A stretch of DNA of 64,000 bases from contig QAOA01008187.1 of NCBI GenBank assembly GCA_003255065.1, positions 273,029-337,028 of the forward strand, in the 5' to 3' direction. The translations under genes were made by a program, and so were the position numbers. The stretch comes from Cercis canadensis (taxonomy: Eukaryota > Streptophyta > Magnoliopsida > Fabales > Fabaceae). Numbering within the stretch: position 1 is the first letter of the stretch; each line of letters starts with the position of its first letter. A model generated the notes under the pieces. That model was not told the DNA's origin. It saw only the letters and a program-made list of their open reading frames with translations, and made no database searches. Shown one piece after another: positions 11,994 through 22,266 of this stretch.

Positions 11994-13011
11994 GTTGCAC
12001 ACACTCACCTCACGTGTTTCACTCGTGTTTACACTCAATTGGCTTTTTCCCGATAATGCGCTCACCACTCTTGCCTTTTTCCACTCAAATTTCCTTAGAA
12101 GCCCTTAAACAAGAACTTGCCAAGAATTTATCAAGGAGAAAATGTGATAGGAAACAAAAATGACAAGAAAGCCAAACAAGGGTGTTGAATAAAAATAAAT
12201 AAGATAAGGAAGCAAAAAAAAAAAAGATGACAAGGAAGCAAAACAAGAACTCCAAGAAGGGAAAAAAATAAAATCAAATCAAATAAATGACCAAGACTTT
12301 TGAATATAAATAATGAACAAAGGTGTTGGTTTGGACAAGAAAAGAACAAAGGAATCTAGAAAATAACAACAAATTGAAAGAAAATCAGCAGATTACAGAA
12401 AACAGCCTGAAACAGATGTTTTTGAAGGATTTTGAGCCCGAAAATGGCATCAACTAGGTTCACCCAGTTGCCACATCGAAGGTCTCTGAACGAGCTTCGA
12501 AACGCCGAGTCACGAGTTTTGTAACTCCAAACGAGCTGAAAGTTATGACATTTTCAAGTAAGTGAGTCCAAATAGTCCATTTTTTTTTATTTTCTTTTCA
12601 CAAGAACAGATTTTGCTAATCTTTTTTTTTTTTATTTGTTTGTTTTGCAGAATCTGTCTCTCTTTGTTTTTTTTTTTTTTTAAACTTGACTAGGACTTGA
12701 CGAACAACTAGGATTTGCTATTGCAATTGAAACAGCCGCCACCTCTAGGCAATTTTAACCTAGGACGTGGACTCTTAAACACAAACAAGGAAAAAAATGA
12801 CCAATCAATGATCCGAACAAAAAATAATAGGGATAACTTGACCAGAAACTTAAAGAACATAACGAAGAATGAAATTGATAGGAAAAATAAAAGACAAAAA
12901 CTGACTTAATAGAAAGGGGGTAGAAGATGATTGACTCAAACAAATAAGATAGATAAACTAAAAATAGAATAGGGAGTTTTAGGAATACCGATTGAAACTC
13001 CAAGAGCCAAA
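11994..13011 (-). other. 5' leader of element A
   Basis: About 1 kb between the primer site and the gag ATG, rich in A and T with poly-T runs near 12582, 12624 and 12668. No conserved frame is seen. Element B has a closely similar leader (44481-45511) with homopolymer length changes. Packaging and translation signals would be expected here but cannot be identified by reading. Confidence 0.7.
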
Positions 13012-13023
13012 GCTCTGATACCA
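13012..13023 (-). other. Primer-binding site of element A (initiator Met tRNA)
   Basis: On the minus strand TGGTATCAGAGC lies two bases inside the 5' LTR. This is the standard plant retrotransposon complement of the 3' end of initiator methionine tRNA. Confidence 0.92.
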
Positions 13024-13025
13024 AA

Positions 13026-13700
13026 TGATGCGTTCGCGTACCCGAAGGATCGAAACGGAGTGTCTGGATACCAAACTGTGGGATGACCTTGGTTATCTCA
13101 ATAGGGTGAACCCTTAGCAAGGAAGGATCCTTGGTAAGTTCAAGTTCAAGTTCTTTGCCCAAGAACAACAGGGAAGCTCTCAATCTAGAGAAACTCAATA
13201 ATTCAGAAACTGAATACTATTAATCTCCAAAACTGTTTTGCAGAGGCATACATGAATTCCTTATATAGGCAATTCGGCTAGGAGGCTACAAGCTATGATG
13301 GATCCTCTAAGAAAGTTAATAAAACCCTAATACCCAGTTTGGCCCATAGACATAAAGGCCCAAAATATTAAAAAACGAATTTAAAACTAATTAAACGTTT
13401 TGACCCATAGACATAAAGGCCCAAAAATAAAACTAAATAAATTAAACATTATTTTTGGCCTGCTCCAAACTTGGGCTCCAAGCTGGCCCATGTGCACCTT
13501 CTACAAGAGACAGATAAGTGATCCACCTCAACTCTGAACTTGGCCCAGCTGCTCTTTCTTTGGTCTGCACCTCTTGGACTAGGCTCAACAATGCCTCTCT
13601 CACTCGCTTAGCTCTGCTTCTAGTCATCGGGCGTCCAACTCCAAGCAAGGGATCATGAACACTCCTAGGGTTAGGGCATGTAGCAAGCTGATTCGCATCA
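13026..13700 (-). repeat. 5' LTR of element A
   Basis: 675 bp, TGATGCG to CGCATCA, matching 6853-7527. It also contains a copy of the gag-pol C-terminal codons, because the coding frame runs into the LTR, but here they have no upstream frame. Confidence 0.95.
13260..13267 (-). promoter_or_regulatory. TATA box of the element A promoter
   Basis: TATATAAG on the minus strand, about 435 bp into the 5' LTR and upstream of the primer site. The motif is conserved in all the related LTRs except that C reads TATATAAG in a slightly altered setting (near 47936). No start site can be fixed by reading. Confidence 0.65.
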
Positions 13701-14000
13701 TAGTTGCTCATGCTCTTAGAAGAGTGTAAGAGTGCGAAATCTATGCGGTTGAGGTTAGTGAGACCAGGTGATAGGGACTCTTTCTTTGGCATGCATGGCT
13801 TGCTGCTAATCTCTTGAATGAGTGAGGTAGAGATAATCATGGGTGGACGTAAGTGTTTACTATCGCTTTGCATATGATTTGGCAGATTCAAAATAAGTTT
13901 CTTTTTTATGAAGGTGGCTAGGAACTTGGAAACAATTCATTGGATCTTGGGGCGAGCCAAGGCTTATGGAAAGTGCATGGCTAATACAATTGTCGTCTGA
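13701..14000 (+). pseudogene. LINE ORF2 remnant, right part (zinc-binding region)
   Basis: After the second TAGTT, the LINE zinc-binding region resumes. Before the insertion the frame reads 'ICARCGKKIE'; after it come 'AHALRR' and Trp/Phe-rich text with 'GRAKAYGKCM'. This is the layout of the plant LINE C-terminal zinc-binding and RNase H region. Stops and frameshifts are frequent. The right limit is approximate, because similarity fades near 14000. Confidence 0.6.
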
Positions 14001-14105
14001 GAGTATGCCTTTTAGGTGAACAAAACAAGGGATCCGATTAGGGGTAATATCCCTATTAGGAGAGGGCACTTTATGGCTCTTGGTTGAGAAATAGAATCGC
14101 CATCT

Positions 14106-15425
14106 TGGTTTACCCAAAACAAGGAAAATAAGGGTCTTGAACTAGAGATTGAGTTCGGGGACTAAGTTATGAGTTAAGAAGAGGTTAGGCACCTTAACTC
14201 GCCCAACCAATGATTGGTCTTTAATGATGGACAAATTATCACTTGACTTATCAATTACAAACTTGCATAAACGATAAAGGGTCCATGCATGGGGAATTGA
14301 AATTAAAGACTTGAATTTAAATAACATGAAATGAAATAAAATTAAAAGGGACTACATGCATACTTACAGGGTTAGACTTGGTCTAAGGAACTCACCTTCT
14401 TGGATGCCTAGGTATCCTAGGTCACGACCTAAGTATGAAAGCCCACATAGTTCTAAGAAAGGCCTATGCTAGGGTTGACTTGTCTTAGAACAAGTCAATG
14501 AATGAGAAATGATATTTGAAAATAATTTGAAAGTGACTTTCAAAATGGTTTTGACAATTATTAAAAATGGTTCGCAAATTATAGTTTGAAATAATTTCTC
14601 ATTGATCGATTGTGCTGAGGAGCTATTACCTAGAATGGGCCTCCCTCTATGCAAGGATGCTATGCAAACTTAGGCTAAGAAATTAATCCTACTAGGAGAC
14701 ATAAAGCCAATAGGCAATTTATCAAATTATAAAATCTAAGCTAGCTCACATGTATTGAAATGACTAAAGTATAGAAGTTCAAGAGCTAGAGCATAAAATA
14801 AACAACTTGATAAGAGACCTAAGGCATGCTCCTAAAGAAATGATAGAAAACTTACCTAAGAGCGCATGCACTCCCCTTGCTCCCAAGCTTTGGCCTCCTT
14901 ACCTAGATGCCTTCTCTTTCAAGTATTAATCCAAAGATCAAGCTTTTACTATTCGTCTAGAGTATTTTCTCTAGTGGAACCAAGCTAGCTAGTCTCTCTT
15001 CTGTGTACTCTTGGTGCACTGGGTGTGATTTGCAAATAAATGAGATGGGGTATTTATAGGGGATGGATTTGAGAGATGATAAGTGTTGGACTCTTAGTTA
15101 GCTTGGAGAAAAGGAAATAATAGGATAAATACGGAAGAGATAAGACCTTCTTAGTGTTAAGCAATGTATGACTCTTGGTTAGCTTAAAGAAAAGGAAAAG
15201 ATTGGATAAACACAAAGAATATAGGACTTATCATCTTGGGGAGCCACACGGTTCATCCTTGGGCTAATGTGGCCTTTTCTTCCTTTTTCTTATTTTATGC
15301 ATTTTGGGTCTATTTTTCTCCTTTTGATCTCCAAGCTCGGTCCAAGAGAGATTCAGGCCTATTTTCCCTTTTTTCTCTTTTAAGTTTGGTCCAAGAGAGT
15401 ATTGGGCCAAAATAGAGTGTTTACA
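14106..15425 (-). repeat. Candidate LTR (family J), minus orientation
   Basis: About 1.32 kb that on the minus strand starts TGTAAACAC and ends GGTAAACCA. It has a purine-rich ATGAGGGGCAGT just upstream (15426-15437) and a TGGCGATTCT primer-site-like sequence just after the end (14093-14102). A TATA box lies at a sensible distance. Flanking 5-mers do not match, as expected if both sides are internal element sequence. I have no second copy for comparison, so the edges are inferred. Confidence 0.45.
15051..15059 (-). promoter_or_regulatory. TATA box in the candidate J LTR
   Basis: CTATAAATA on the minus strand is a near-ideal plant TATA box, followed by C/A-rich leader-like sequence. It lies about 370 bp after the proposed LTR start, a normal U3 length. 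Confidence 0.5.
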
Positions 15426-15616
15426 ACTGCCCCTCATAAGCCAAGCTCTGTAAAAAGCGAAGGCCAATGTTGAAACAAGACACACCATTTTGGGTGCATA
15501 ACATCTTGCATAGTTGGTGATGCTAATGACTAGAATGAATTAGACCTTAGGCCATCTTCCTAAGTTTGAAATTACTTAGGCACATAGCGCTTTATTATGA
15601 GTTTAAAATGACCGAG
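15426..15616. other. Internal sequence next to the J LTR
   Basis: About 190 bp between the candidate polypurine tract and the minisatellite. No coding frame is recognised. Confidence 0.4.
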
Positions 15617-16035
15617 GCACGATTAGCTCTCGATCGAAAGATCCTAGCGCTATTAGCAGACGGATTGAAACGTCTCAAGCATGGTTAGCCATTGACGAGG
15701 GACTCCAATGCGGTTAGCTAATGAGTCCAGGGTGACCTGAGCGCCATTAGCTCTTGGTTGAAAGATCTTAGCACGATTAGCAGATGGATCTAAACGTCTT
15801 TGGTGCAGTTAGCCAATGAGTCTAGGTGACCTGAGTGCGATTAGTTCTCAATCAAAGATCCTAGCGTGGTTAGCAAACATATCTAAATGTCTCTAGCACA
15901 ATTAGCCATTGACAAAGAACTCCAGCACCGTTAGCTGATGACTTCTAACTTAGGCACAGTTAGCCAATGAGTCTAGGCAACCTAAGCATAGTTAGCTCTC
16001 AGTCGAAGATCCTAGTGCGGTTAGCAGACAAATCT
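15617..16035. repeat. Imperfect 30-bp minisatellite with a TTAGC core
   Basis: About 14 monomers of 28-33 bp, each containing GC-N3-TTAGC (for example gcacgattagc, gcggttagc, gcaccgttagc). Monomers fall into recurring types: some continue 'tct-cgatcgaaagatccta', some 'agacggatt-aaacgtct', some 'caatgagtctagg-gacctga'. These types recur in a rough order, giving a higher-order pattern. It does not code: frames are short in all directions. Confidence 0.85.
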
Positions 16036-16164
16036 AGAGTAATAAGGCTTGGTCTTGGTCTTGGAAATGTACTTAAAATTGGAATATAATTGGTGTTACA
16101 ACGTACCCAAAGGTCGCCTCGACGCGTATGACAGACTTTTTAAAAAGATTAGTTTTAGAGTCGC

Positions 16165-18549
16165 CACCAATTGTATTAAGAAAATGAGGAACAATTAGAA
16201 AACTCCTTTTTTTTTTTTAGAAAAAATAGTTTGGGAGTCAGTTTGTGTATGAGAAAGATGTTAAGCACCCTATAATACCAGTCTAAAGATGGTTACCCAA
16301 AATTAATTGTATAAACATAATATGGTAAAAAATGTGTATTTTATTTATGCCAAAATAATAAATGTATTATAAGAATATCTGACAAAATTAAAAGCAAAGA
16401 ATCTAAACATGCAATGCATGATTTCTTTATCGAGACCTAAATCTTTCCATCTATTTCCCTTTAGGATGGCGCTACCTTCACCCAGGTTGAATAAACAAAG
16501 TTATTTCATAGAGGAATCAGAATCAATCTATCCTCCCATGATAATTGAAGGGGCCTGCAGATACTACGCGACATATATATATATATATATATATTAAATG
16601 AATGCAATGCATGCATTTACAATATTACAACACTTTTCACTGTCCTATGGGGGAGGGGGTTTAAATTAATCCAAAAAATAAAGTAAGATAAAATAAAATT
16701 CTCTTGCTCTGAGCTTGCAGTAAAGTATCATCGGGTTGGCTTTCCAATTTGCCCATACTCATAATCACCATGAGTTAGATCCAAAGATGGTCATGAATAC
16801 ACCAAAACACAAGTTAGTCAAAGACTTCAAAGGAAACTATCTAAGTGACCTTTACATTTAATCTCCACATGCTTCAAATGGAATAATCTAAATTCATCCA
16901 AGAACACACAATCAAACCCTAAAAAGCCCTTAGAATGGTGCAAACAATACATAAGAAATAAACCCAAAACAACCACTATATATATATATATAAAAAAAAA
17001 AAACCATTAGGACAACCTCCAACTAGACCAAAACAAATCAACTTGGCCAAGATAAAAGCTTAAAAAAAGCACAACAAGAAAAAACTTTTAAAACAACATT
17101 AAACTTGCTCTTTTAATGCAAAACACTGATATCAAATTTAAGTCAAAACAGCTACGTTCGAATTAGAACTAGAAGCAAGGGAGATATGAAAAAATTATGA
17201 AAATTGCACACATCAAAGACACATGTCTTACGGTTCTAACAAAAGAAGAATTACACAGAATAGAGCTCTATAGCTCAAATTAGAGACAAAAGACGAAGCA
17301 CTACTAGAGACATGACACCAGCAACAATACAAAAATAAATAGCCACATTCCAATTAAAATTAGGAGCAAGATAGAGATGCAGAAATTATGAAATTTCATA
17401 CATGAAAGACACACGTCTTACGTTTCTAACAAAACTAATGGTTCTTGATTCTAACCTCTATAGCTCCAAAAATAAATAAAATATTGTCTACTGCCAAAGC
17501 TATCTGATAGCAGAGAAAATTCACAATTTATACAATTCTTTTAACCAAGTTAGAAGAAAATATCATGCTCACTAAAGACATAGAATTCAATGACATAATG
17601 AAAGATGGTACATGGAACTCAGCAAAGATAGCTTAGGCAAAACACAAAGAAATGGCTTAAGTTGGTATCTCACAGTACAAAAGAAACAATAACAAAATTG
17701 TTTATCCATCAATCAAATCCACAAGAGCATCACGATAGCTACATTCTTCAAGTCAAAGTAATCATGGAAAACCACAAGAAACAACATTGCTAAATATAAA
17801 TGAAAACAACCAGCTTTCATCCAATAACAATTACCTTCTAAGCTTAAACTATGACTTTCAAAGGTACCACAAAATCATACTAGCATATGAATACAAATAA
17901 TGGCAAGAACACCAAGCTTCAAGGGAATTGGCAAACAAATATCACCTAGAAGAGTTATCAAGCTCCAATTCAATCCCAAAGTACTGTAGTAATATAAGCC
18001 AGAAAATATTTCAATGGAAGATGGAAAACAACAGCCACATATACCCAACTAAAACACATATGCAGCTCACAAGGTATGGGGAAAGTAGTCAAAATGCAAC
18101 TCGAATAATTGGGAGCCTCACAGCAACATAATATATGCATGATACTTACAGCTTTAATTCTAGGTAATATAGACAATAGCAAATCCAAAACAATGACATT
18201 TTTTTCATAGCAAAACAGTACATGATTTAATTCCAAACACCTGCATATCAAGAGACAAAACCATAAAAAACACAAAAATTCACATACTAATTAGCTACAT
18301 TACAAATATGAATGCAACAATCATGCTTCAAGTTATGAAGGTATCAATGGAAGGAAAATCACTCATATGGTATCATTACATGTACACAAAATATGGAGAT
18401 ATAAATCCACATATACAAGTGAAAGAGAAGCTCCATTTCATCTAGCAAGGAAAATGTGCTATAAGAATGTGCAAATCAATGAAAAAAATGCACTACATGA
18501 TTGCATTTTGTTCACCAAAGCTGCAAAGGCGTAACACATAATCACATAA
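16165..18549 (-). repeat. AT-rich dispersed repeat F, copy 1 (LTR-like)
   Basis: Shares with 49850-54543 the edge 'gccaccaattgtatt', then a block 'gagtc...gtgtg...gaaag.tgtt..caccc', then 'cctctatcctccc' near 16527 and 51260, and later repeated 'cacatgtcttac' blocks. On the minus strand the edge reads AATACAATTGGTGGCGACTC, a form common where plant LTRs meet a GGCGACTC primer site. I therefore read it as a long, old minus-strand LTR. The far edge is lost beyond CACTA-1. No gene is seen. Confidence 0.45.
16573..16594. repeat. AT dinucleotide microsatellite
   Basis: An uninterrupted (AT)n run of about 22 bp. A shorter one lies near 16978-16992. Confidence 0.9.
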
Positions 18550-18928
18550 CACTACAAGAAAAAGGTCATTTTCCAACGGAATAAAATACTGTTGGAATTT
18601 TGAAAAATTTCAACGGTAATTTCAATGGAAGAATTTTTTTGAAAATTCCAACGGGTTTCCGTTGGATTTACCATTGGAATTGTTTTTTCCATTTTTTTAA
18701 ATTTTTTTATTGATTCTCACGGAAATTTCTACAGTAATTTTTAGAATAATACCGTTGGAATTTTTGTTAGGTTATTTCCGGCTCCCCCTTCTCCCTTTCG
18801 CAATTCATTTCACCATTTGCTCTCTCTAAATAGGCCAAGTGCGCGGTATTTTCTTATAGTTTTGTCCCCAAAGCGAAATTCTTGAAGAAATTGAAGCCGA
18901 TGGTGGAAGAGGAGAAGTGCAGGGAACG

Positions 18929-19090
18929 ATGGATTCGGGTTCGCTGCCGATGGATGATTACGAGAGCTTGATTTTGACGATCGACATTGAGCTTCTCAAG
19001 AGAGCCTGGCGCAACGAGAAGGCGGCTCCTGAGATTCTTCGCTTTGAGATCGATTTGGTTCAGCGCATCAGAGGGCAGATCCAGCTAATG
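18929..19090 (+). pseudogene. SLD5: Captured first exon of SLD5 (GINS complex subunit)
   Basis: 54 codons from the ATG at 18929 to a GT splice donor at 19091. The peptide contains 'DDYESLI', 'ELLKRAWRNEKAAPEIL' and 'QIRGQIQLM'-like sequence, which is the N-terminus of plant SLD5, the fourth subunit of the GINS complex that activates the replicative helicase. Preceding GC-richer sequence (18830-18928) looks like its native 5' UTR. The rest of the gene, including the whole beta-strand domain, is absent. The piece is too short to make a working GINS subunit. Translation past the donor would give 24 more non-homologous residues. Confidence 0.85.
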
Positions 19091-19702
19091 GTATTCTTCC
19101 ACTCTCGAACCCTAGCCCATCTTTTTTTCATTTCCTGCAAGATTGGAACCATAAATTTAAGCTAATTTTGTGTTTCAATGCTTTTCTCTAAGGCTAAATT
19201 TTTTCTGAGAATTAACTTAGCTGAATGATGCTAAATGCAGAGTTTTATGTTGTAAAGTTTGTGGAGGAGTGCAATATAATATTTTAGATATAGATATTAT
19301 TTTTTTAAAATTACTTTCCAGTACTTGCTAGGCTGAAAGAGGCAAATTTATCGGGACTGCTTTTATTGCTTCTGTACCGATTCATTTGTTTCCCAAGTTG
19401 TCCTCTAATAAATTTGAAGTTGAGTTTGAGTACAACACTGGATGGTGAAATTTTTTGTCCTTGCATTGATGCTTTCTTGGAATTTTTCATTATTTACGTT
19501 TAATCTTAATGGAATATAGGAAGTTTGTGACTAATTTTTCTCCTTGAAGTAGAATCTTCAAATATTAGCCATATTGTCATTTGATGGTTATTTTTGTTTA
19601 TACTTGCAATTATATTGTCTTTTCTTCTGCTGCTATTAATTTAAATTGGTAGTTTTCTCAATATGAACTTTCACTTAATCCAGTAACATTTGTCTCTAAC
19701 AG

Positions 19703-19760
19703 TTTTGAGCAATTCTGCATTAATTTTGCAAATGAAAAGCTTCAACAACATTTTAATGAG
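19703..19760 (+). pseudogene. Captured myosin XI exon piece 1
   Basis: Between an AG acceptor and a GT donor the frame reads '[19 protein letters not shown]', a signature stretch in the motor domain of class XI plant myosins. Myosin XI moves organelles along actin. It is immediately followed by an intron of 110 bp and the next myosin exon, so the original exon-intron order was captured as genomic DNA. Confidence 0.85.
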
Positions 19761-19870
19761 GTACGCAAGTGTGTCTTATGCTATGTTAATTTGCATCCAC
19801 TAAGTTAGTGCCCTGGTGTCTTATTCTTTCTCCATTCCTTGTAATTTTTCTGTCTTGTCATTTGTTACAG

Positions 19871-19972
19871 CATGTATTTAAGATGGAGCAGGAGGAGTAT
19901 AGCAAAGAAGAAATCAACTGGAGTTACATTGAATTTATAGACAACCAAGATGTTTTAGATTTGATTGAAAAG
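19871..19972 (+). pseudogene. Captured myosin XI exon piece 2
   Basis: 34 codons between an AG acceptor and a GT donor, reading '[17 protein letters not shown]' and '[11 protein letters not shown]'. This continues the motor domain directly after the previous exon. In intact myosins the next exon encodes the relay loop region; that exon is missing here. The reading frame across both exons is free of stops. Confidence 0.88.
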
Positions 19973-20322
19973 GTTTTTGGTTATGTTCCTTTTTGGATTT
20001 TCTTTTGCTTTAGCTGAACTTTATTTAAATCTGTGTTTCCCATGTAGCATCATGCATTACATACATGATTGTTGTTTTTTGTATAATGTGCGACAAGGAG
20101 AATATATGTCTGAAATAATGGTGACTAAGGAATATTGAGCAAGCCTTGATTTTTTGTAAATGCTATTACAGCAAACTAGAAAAACTGAAATTGCAAAAGG
20201 ATTCACATTAAGGAGGCAGCTAGTCAGTTAGTCAGTGATATATCTAAACCTTTCAATTCTTTTTTCTTGCTATCTAGGCCTTATGTTTGGATCTCATAAG
20301 GTTTATTTGATTTGAATATAAG

Positions 20323-20719
20323 ATGCTGGGACAAGCTGTTGGATTTGGTTCTTCAAAGCATAATGTGGTAAGAACTGCTTATTTAGGATTACATGAACAT
20401 GATTATGTTGATACTAGAGATTAGAATAATTGCTCATAGTTAAGTTAATCTAAAATCATTTGAATTTTTAACTGTTTTAAGTGGATTAAATTAACAAGGT
20501 TACTTGAACTCTGAGAGCACACTGAATTGAATTGCCTTTTCCACTTCTAGGAATACCAAATAGCTTTTGTATGTCAAACTTGCATTTCCTTTTGTACACA
20601 CACACACACAGAGTCAAAACTCTGCTATGTGTTGATGCTATATAATGTCTCAAATTAAAAAAAATTGCAGGTGATGTTCAGCACTGATGGCTATGCATTT
20701 CCTGAAACCTTCTACTTAG
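20323..20719 (+). pseudogene. Two further exon-like segments of unknown origin
   Basis: An AG-bounded segment at 20323-20367 ('MLGQAVGFGSSKHNV', followed by gtaag) and another at 20671-20719 ('VMFSTDGYAFPETFYL', preceded by ttgcag, followed by gt) have good splice borders and join in frame. I do not recognise the protein. They lie between the myosin and HAL3 pieces and are probably a further captured gene. Confidence 0.4.
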
Positions 20720-21591
20720 GTTGGTTAACATCATTAACAATTATTATCACTTCCAAATCTAGGGATTTCACTGAAATGCTTTGTTGTGGTTTCTTAGTTT
20801 CTTTTATCATGGTGTATTTTGCCTTGATATTTACACCTGAGTCTTTTCTCTAACATCTGAGTGTACAAGATCATTGCTCATGCATAGTTAATTGCAAATC
20901 AGATGTTTTGAGAAGAGAGGAGAAAAATGTTGGCTGTTTGCCAAAAACGATTATGTATTAATTTATTCCTGTAGTGATATTTTATTTTGCAGTAGATATT
21001 TTTTGGCAACTTGACATATCTGTTTTCTATCTGTCTATATAATCATGGAAAACCAAATAAACACCAGTGTCAAGCTTTCTGTGGTAGGATGACACTATTC
21101 AACTGTCATAACTGACTCCATAATAGGGACGAAGAGTGTACTAGCAGCATATTGATTGATAGTTCTCCCTGATAGCAGCAGAGGCACTGGCTCGAGGATC
21201 AAGTAGAATTGTTCTCTATCAATTTACTTATTCCTATGCCATTATCTCATCCTAGCTTTTCCTTTAAAATGTGAATGCTTGAAACTCCAGAGTGCATGAT
21301 GCAAGTACCAAGGCAAAAGCTTATATAAAAATAAACAAATAAATCAAATATTGTGATTTTAACTTGTATGCCTTTAAATAATTTTTAAGTCCATAGCTAC
21401 TTGGAGTTCCACAGGTTAGAAAGAGAAAAATCAAATAGAGTCTTGAATCTCTTCATATTACTTGAAATTCAAATATGAAAGATAAATGCAATTATCAGGT
21501 TTCTATTACTTTCTCTTGTCTAAAATTTCATCTCAGTACTCATACAGATGTTAAGATTACTGGTTTGAATAATGAGTTTTGCTTTCACAGG

Positions 21592-21672
21592 TGCAAAGAA
21601 GTCTTGTGAAGTTGCTTCAATCTCTGGGTGATGGCCTTCCCGGAACTTATAAATTCAAAAGGAGAGTTTTTG
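21592..21672 (+). pseudogene. Exon-like segment of unknown origin next to the HAL3 piece
   Basis: After a tttcacag acceptor the frame reads 'VQRSLVKLLQSLGDGLPG' and runs without stop until near 21683. It may be the last exon of the same unknown gene, or host DNA upstream of the HAL3 start. I cannot name it. Confidence 0.3.
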
Positions 21673-21774
21673 GTAGTGAATGATGTCCCAAGGAAGCCAT
21701 GGATTCTACTTGCTGCTAGTAGAAGTGTTGCTACAGTGAAGTTTGTAAACCTCTGCAATTGTTTTCTTGAATGA
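21673..21774 (+). pseudogene. HAL3: Captured piece of HAL3 (phosphopantothenoylcysteine decarboxylase)
   Basis: The frame reads 'VPRKPWILLAASRSVATVKF' and 'NLCNCFLE', then a TGA at 21772. Plant HAL3 proteins begin with the close counterpart 'PRKPRVLLAASGSVAAIKFGNLCHCF'; this is the flavin-binding start of the enzyme making 4'-phosphopantetheine for coenzyme A. Here the first glycine of the GSVAA flavin loop is Arg, the frame stops early and the rest of the enzyme is absent. It is a dead fragment. Confidence 0.75.
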
Positions 21775-22266
21775 CCAGAAGAGCAGTTGCCACAAGAGCA
21801 TTTAGGAATTATTTGAGATTTAAATTTTTGTACTCAATACATTATTAACTTATAAGAATTATTTAATGAATTGGATATTTGTGTTATAGAAATTATTTAA
21901 TAAAATGGATATTTGTAAATGGTATATTTTGATTTTTAACAAATATTATTTAAGAAATTACTAAAAACAAAAAAAAACAAAACTTAAAAAATTCCAACGG
22001 AAATTTCATTCCGTTGGAATTTTAAAAACCAAAAAATCATTTTCAATTTTTTTTAAAATAAAAAAATATTTTAAAAATATATTAAAAATTCCAATAGTAA
22101 AATTCCGTTGGAATTTCCGTTAGATTTTTTTTTTCAAAACCAAATTCTAACGGTAAAATTCCGTTAGAATTATTTTTCCATTAGAATTTCCGTTGGAATT
22201 TTGAATTCCAACGACTTTTTTCTAATGACCCAAATTCCGTTGGAATTTAGGAATTTTCTTGTAGTG

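Larger units (their letters stand above)
6853..13700 (-). mobile_element. Complete Ty3/gypsy chromovirus-like retrotransposon A
   Basis: An element of 6848 bp with two 675-bp LTRs ending TGATGCG...CGCATCA, a TAGTT duplication, an initiator-Met tRNA primer site, a polypurine tract and one gag-pol frame, all on the minus strand. About ten differences between the two LTRs are visible by eye over 675 bp, which points to a fairly recent insertion. Domain order (gag, zinc knuckle, protease, RT, RNase H, integrase) defines Ty3/gypsy. The coding frame running into the 3' LTR resembles CRM-type chromoviruses, but I could not confirm the clade. It interrupts a LINE. It is nearly intact: one nonsense codon blocks the polyprotein. 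Confidence 0.95.
18550..22266 (+). mobile_element. CACTA-1: CACTA transposon carrying captured host gene pieces
   Basis: The ends are CACTACAAGAAAA and its inverted copy ending TTTTCTTGTAGTG, flanked by a 3-bp TAA duplication (18547-18549 and 22267-22269). This fully fits CACTA (En/Spm) transposons. Both sub-ends are packed with TTCCAACGG/CCGTTGGAA motifs (about 18570-18760 and 21985-22245), the type of site bound by the accessory transposase protein. No transposase is present in its 3717 bp. Instead, it carries exon pieces of SLD5, myosin XI and HAL3 genes on the plus strand, with intron-like sequence between them. It is a non-autonomous gene-capturing element. Confidence 0.93.

Noticed and set aside
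13012..13023. tRNA-Met gene fragment
   Set aside because: It is only the 12-base primer complement expected beside an LTR.
15264..15488. Minus-strand 74-codon frame
   Set aside because: It lies across the proposed LTR edge and has no homology; composition explains it.
15617..16035. CRISPR array
   Set aside because: The spacing is regular but spacers are themselves related and repeats are very imperfect; the context is a plant genome.
18917..19165. Intact small SLD5-like gene
   Set aside because: Homology ends at the splice donor at 19090; the rest of the frame is intron, and most of the SLD5 protein is missing.
20594..20612. Short CA repeat as a feature
   Set aside because: Only about eight dinucleotides, unremarkable within an intron-like stretch.
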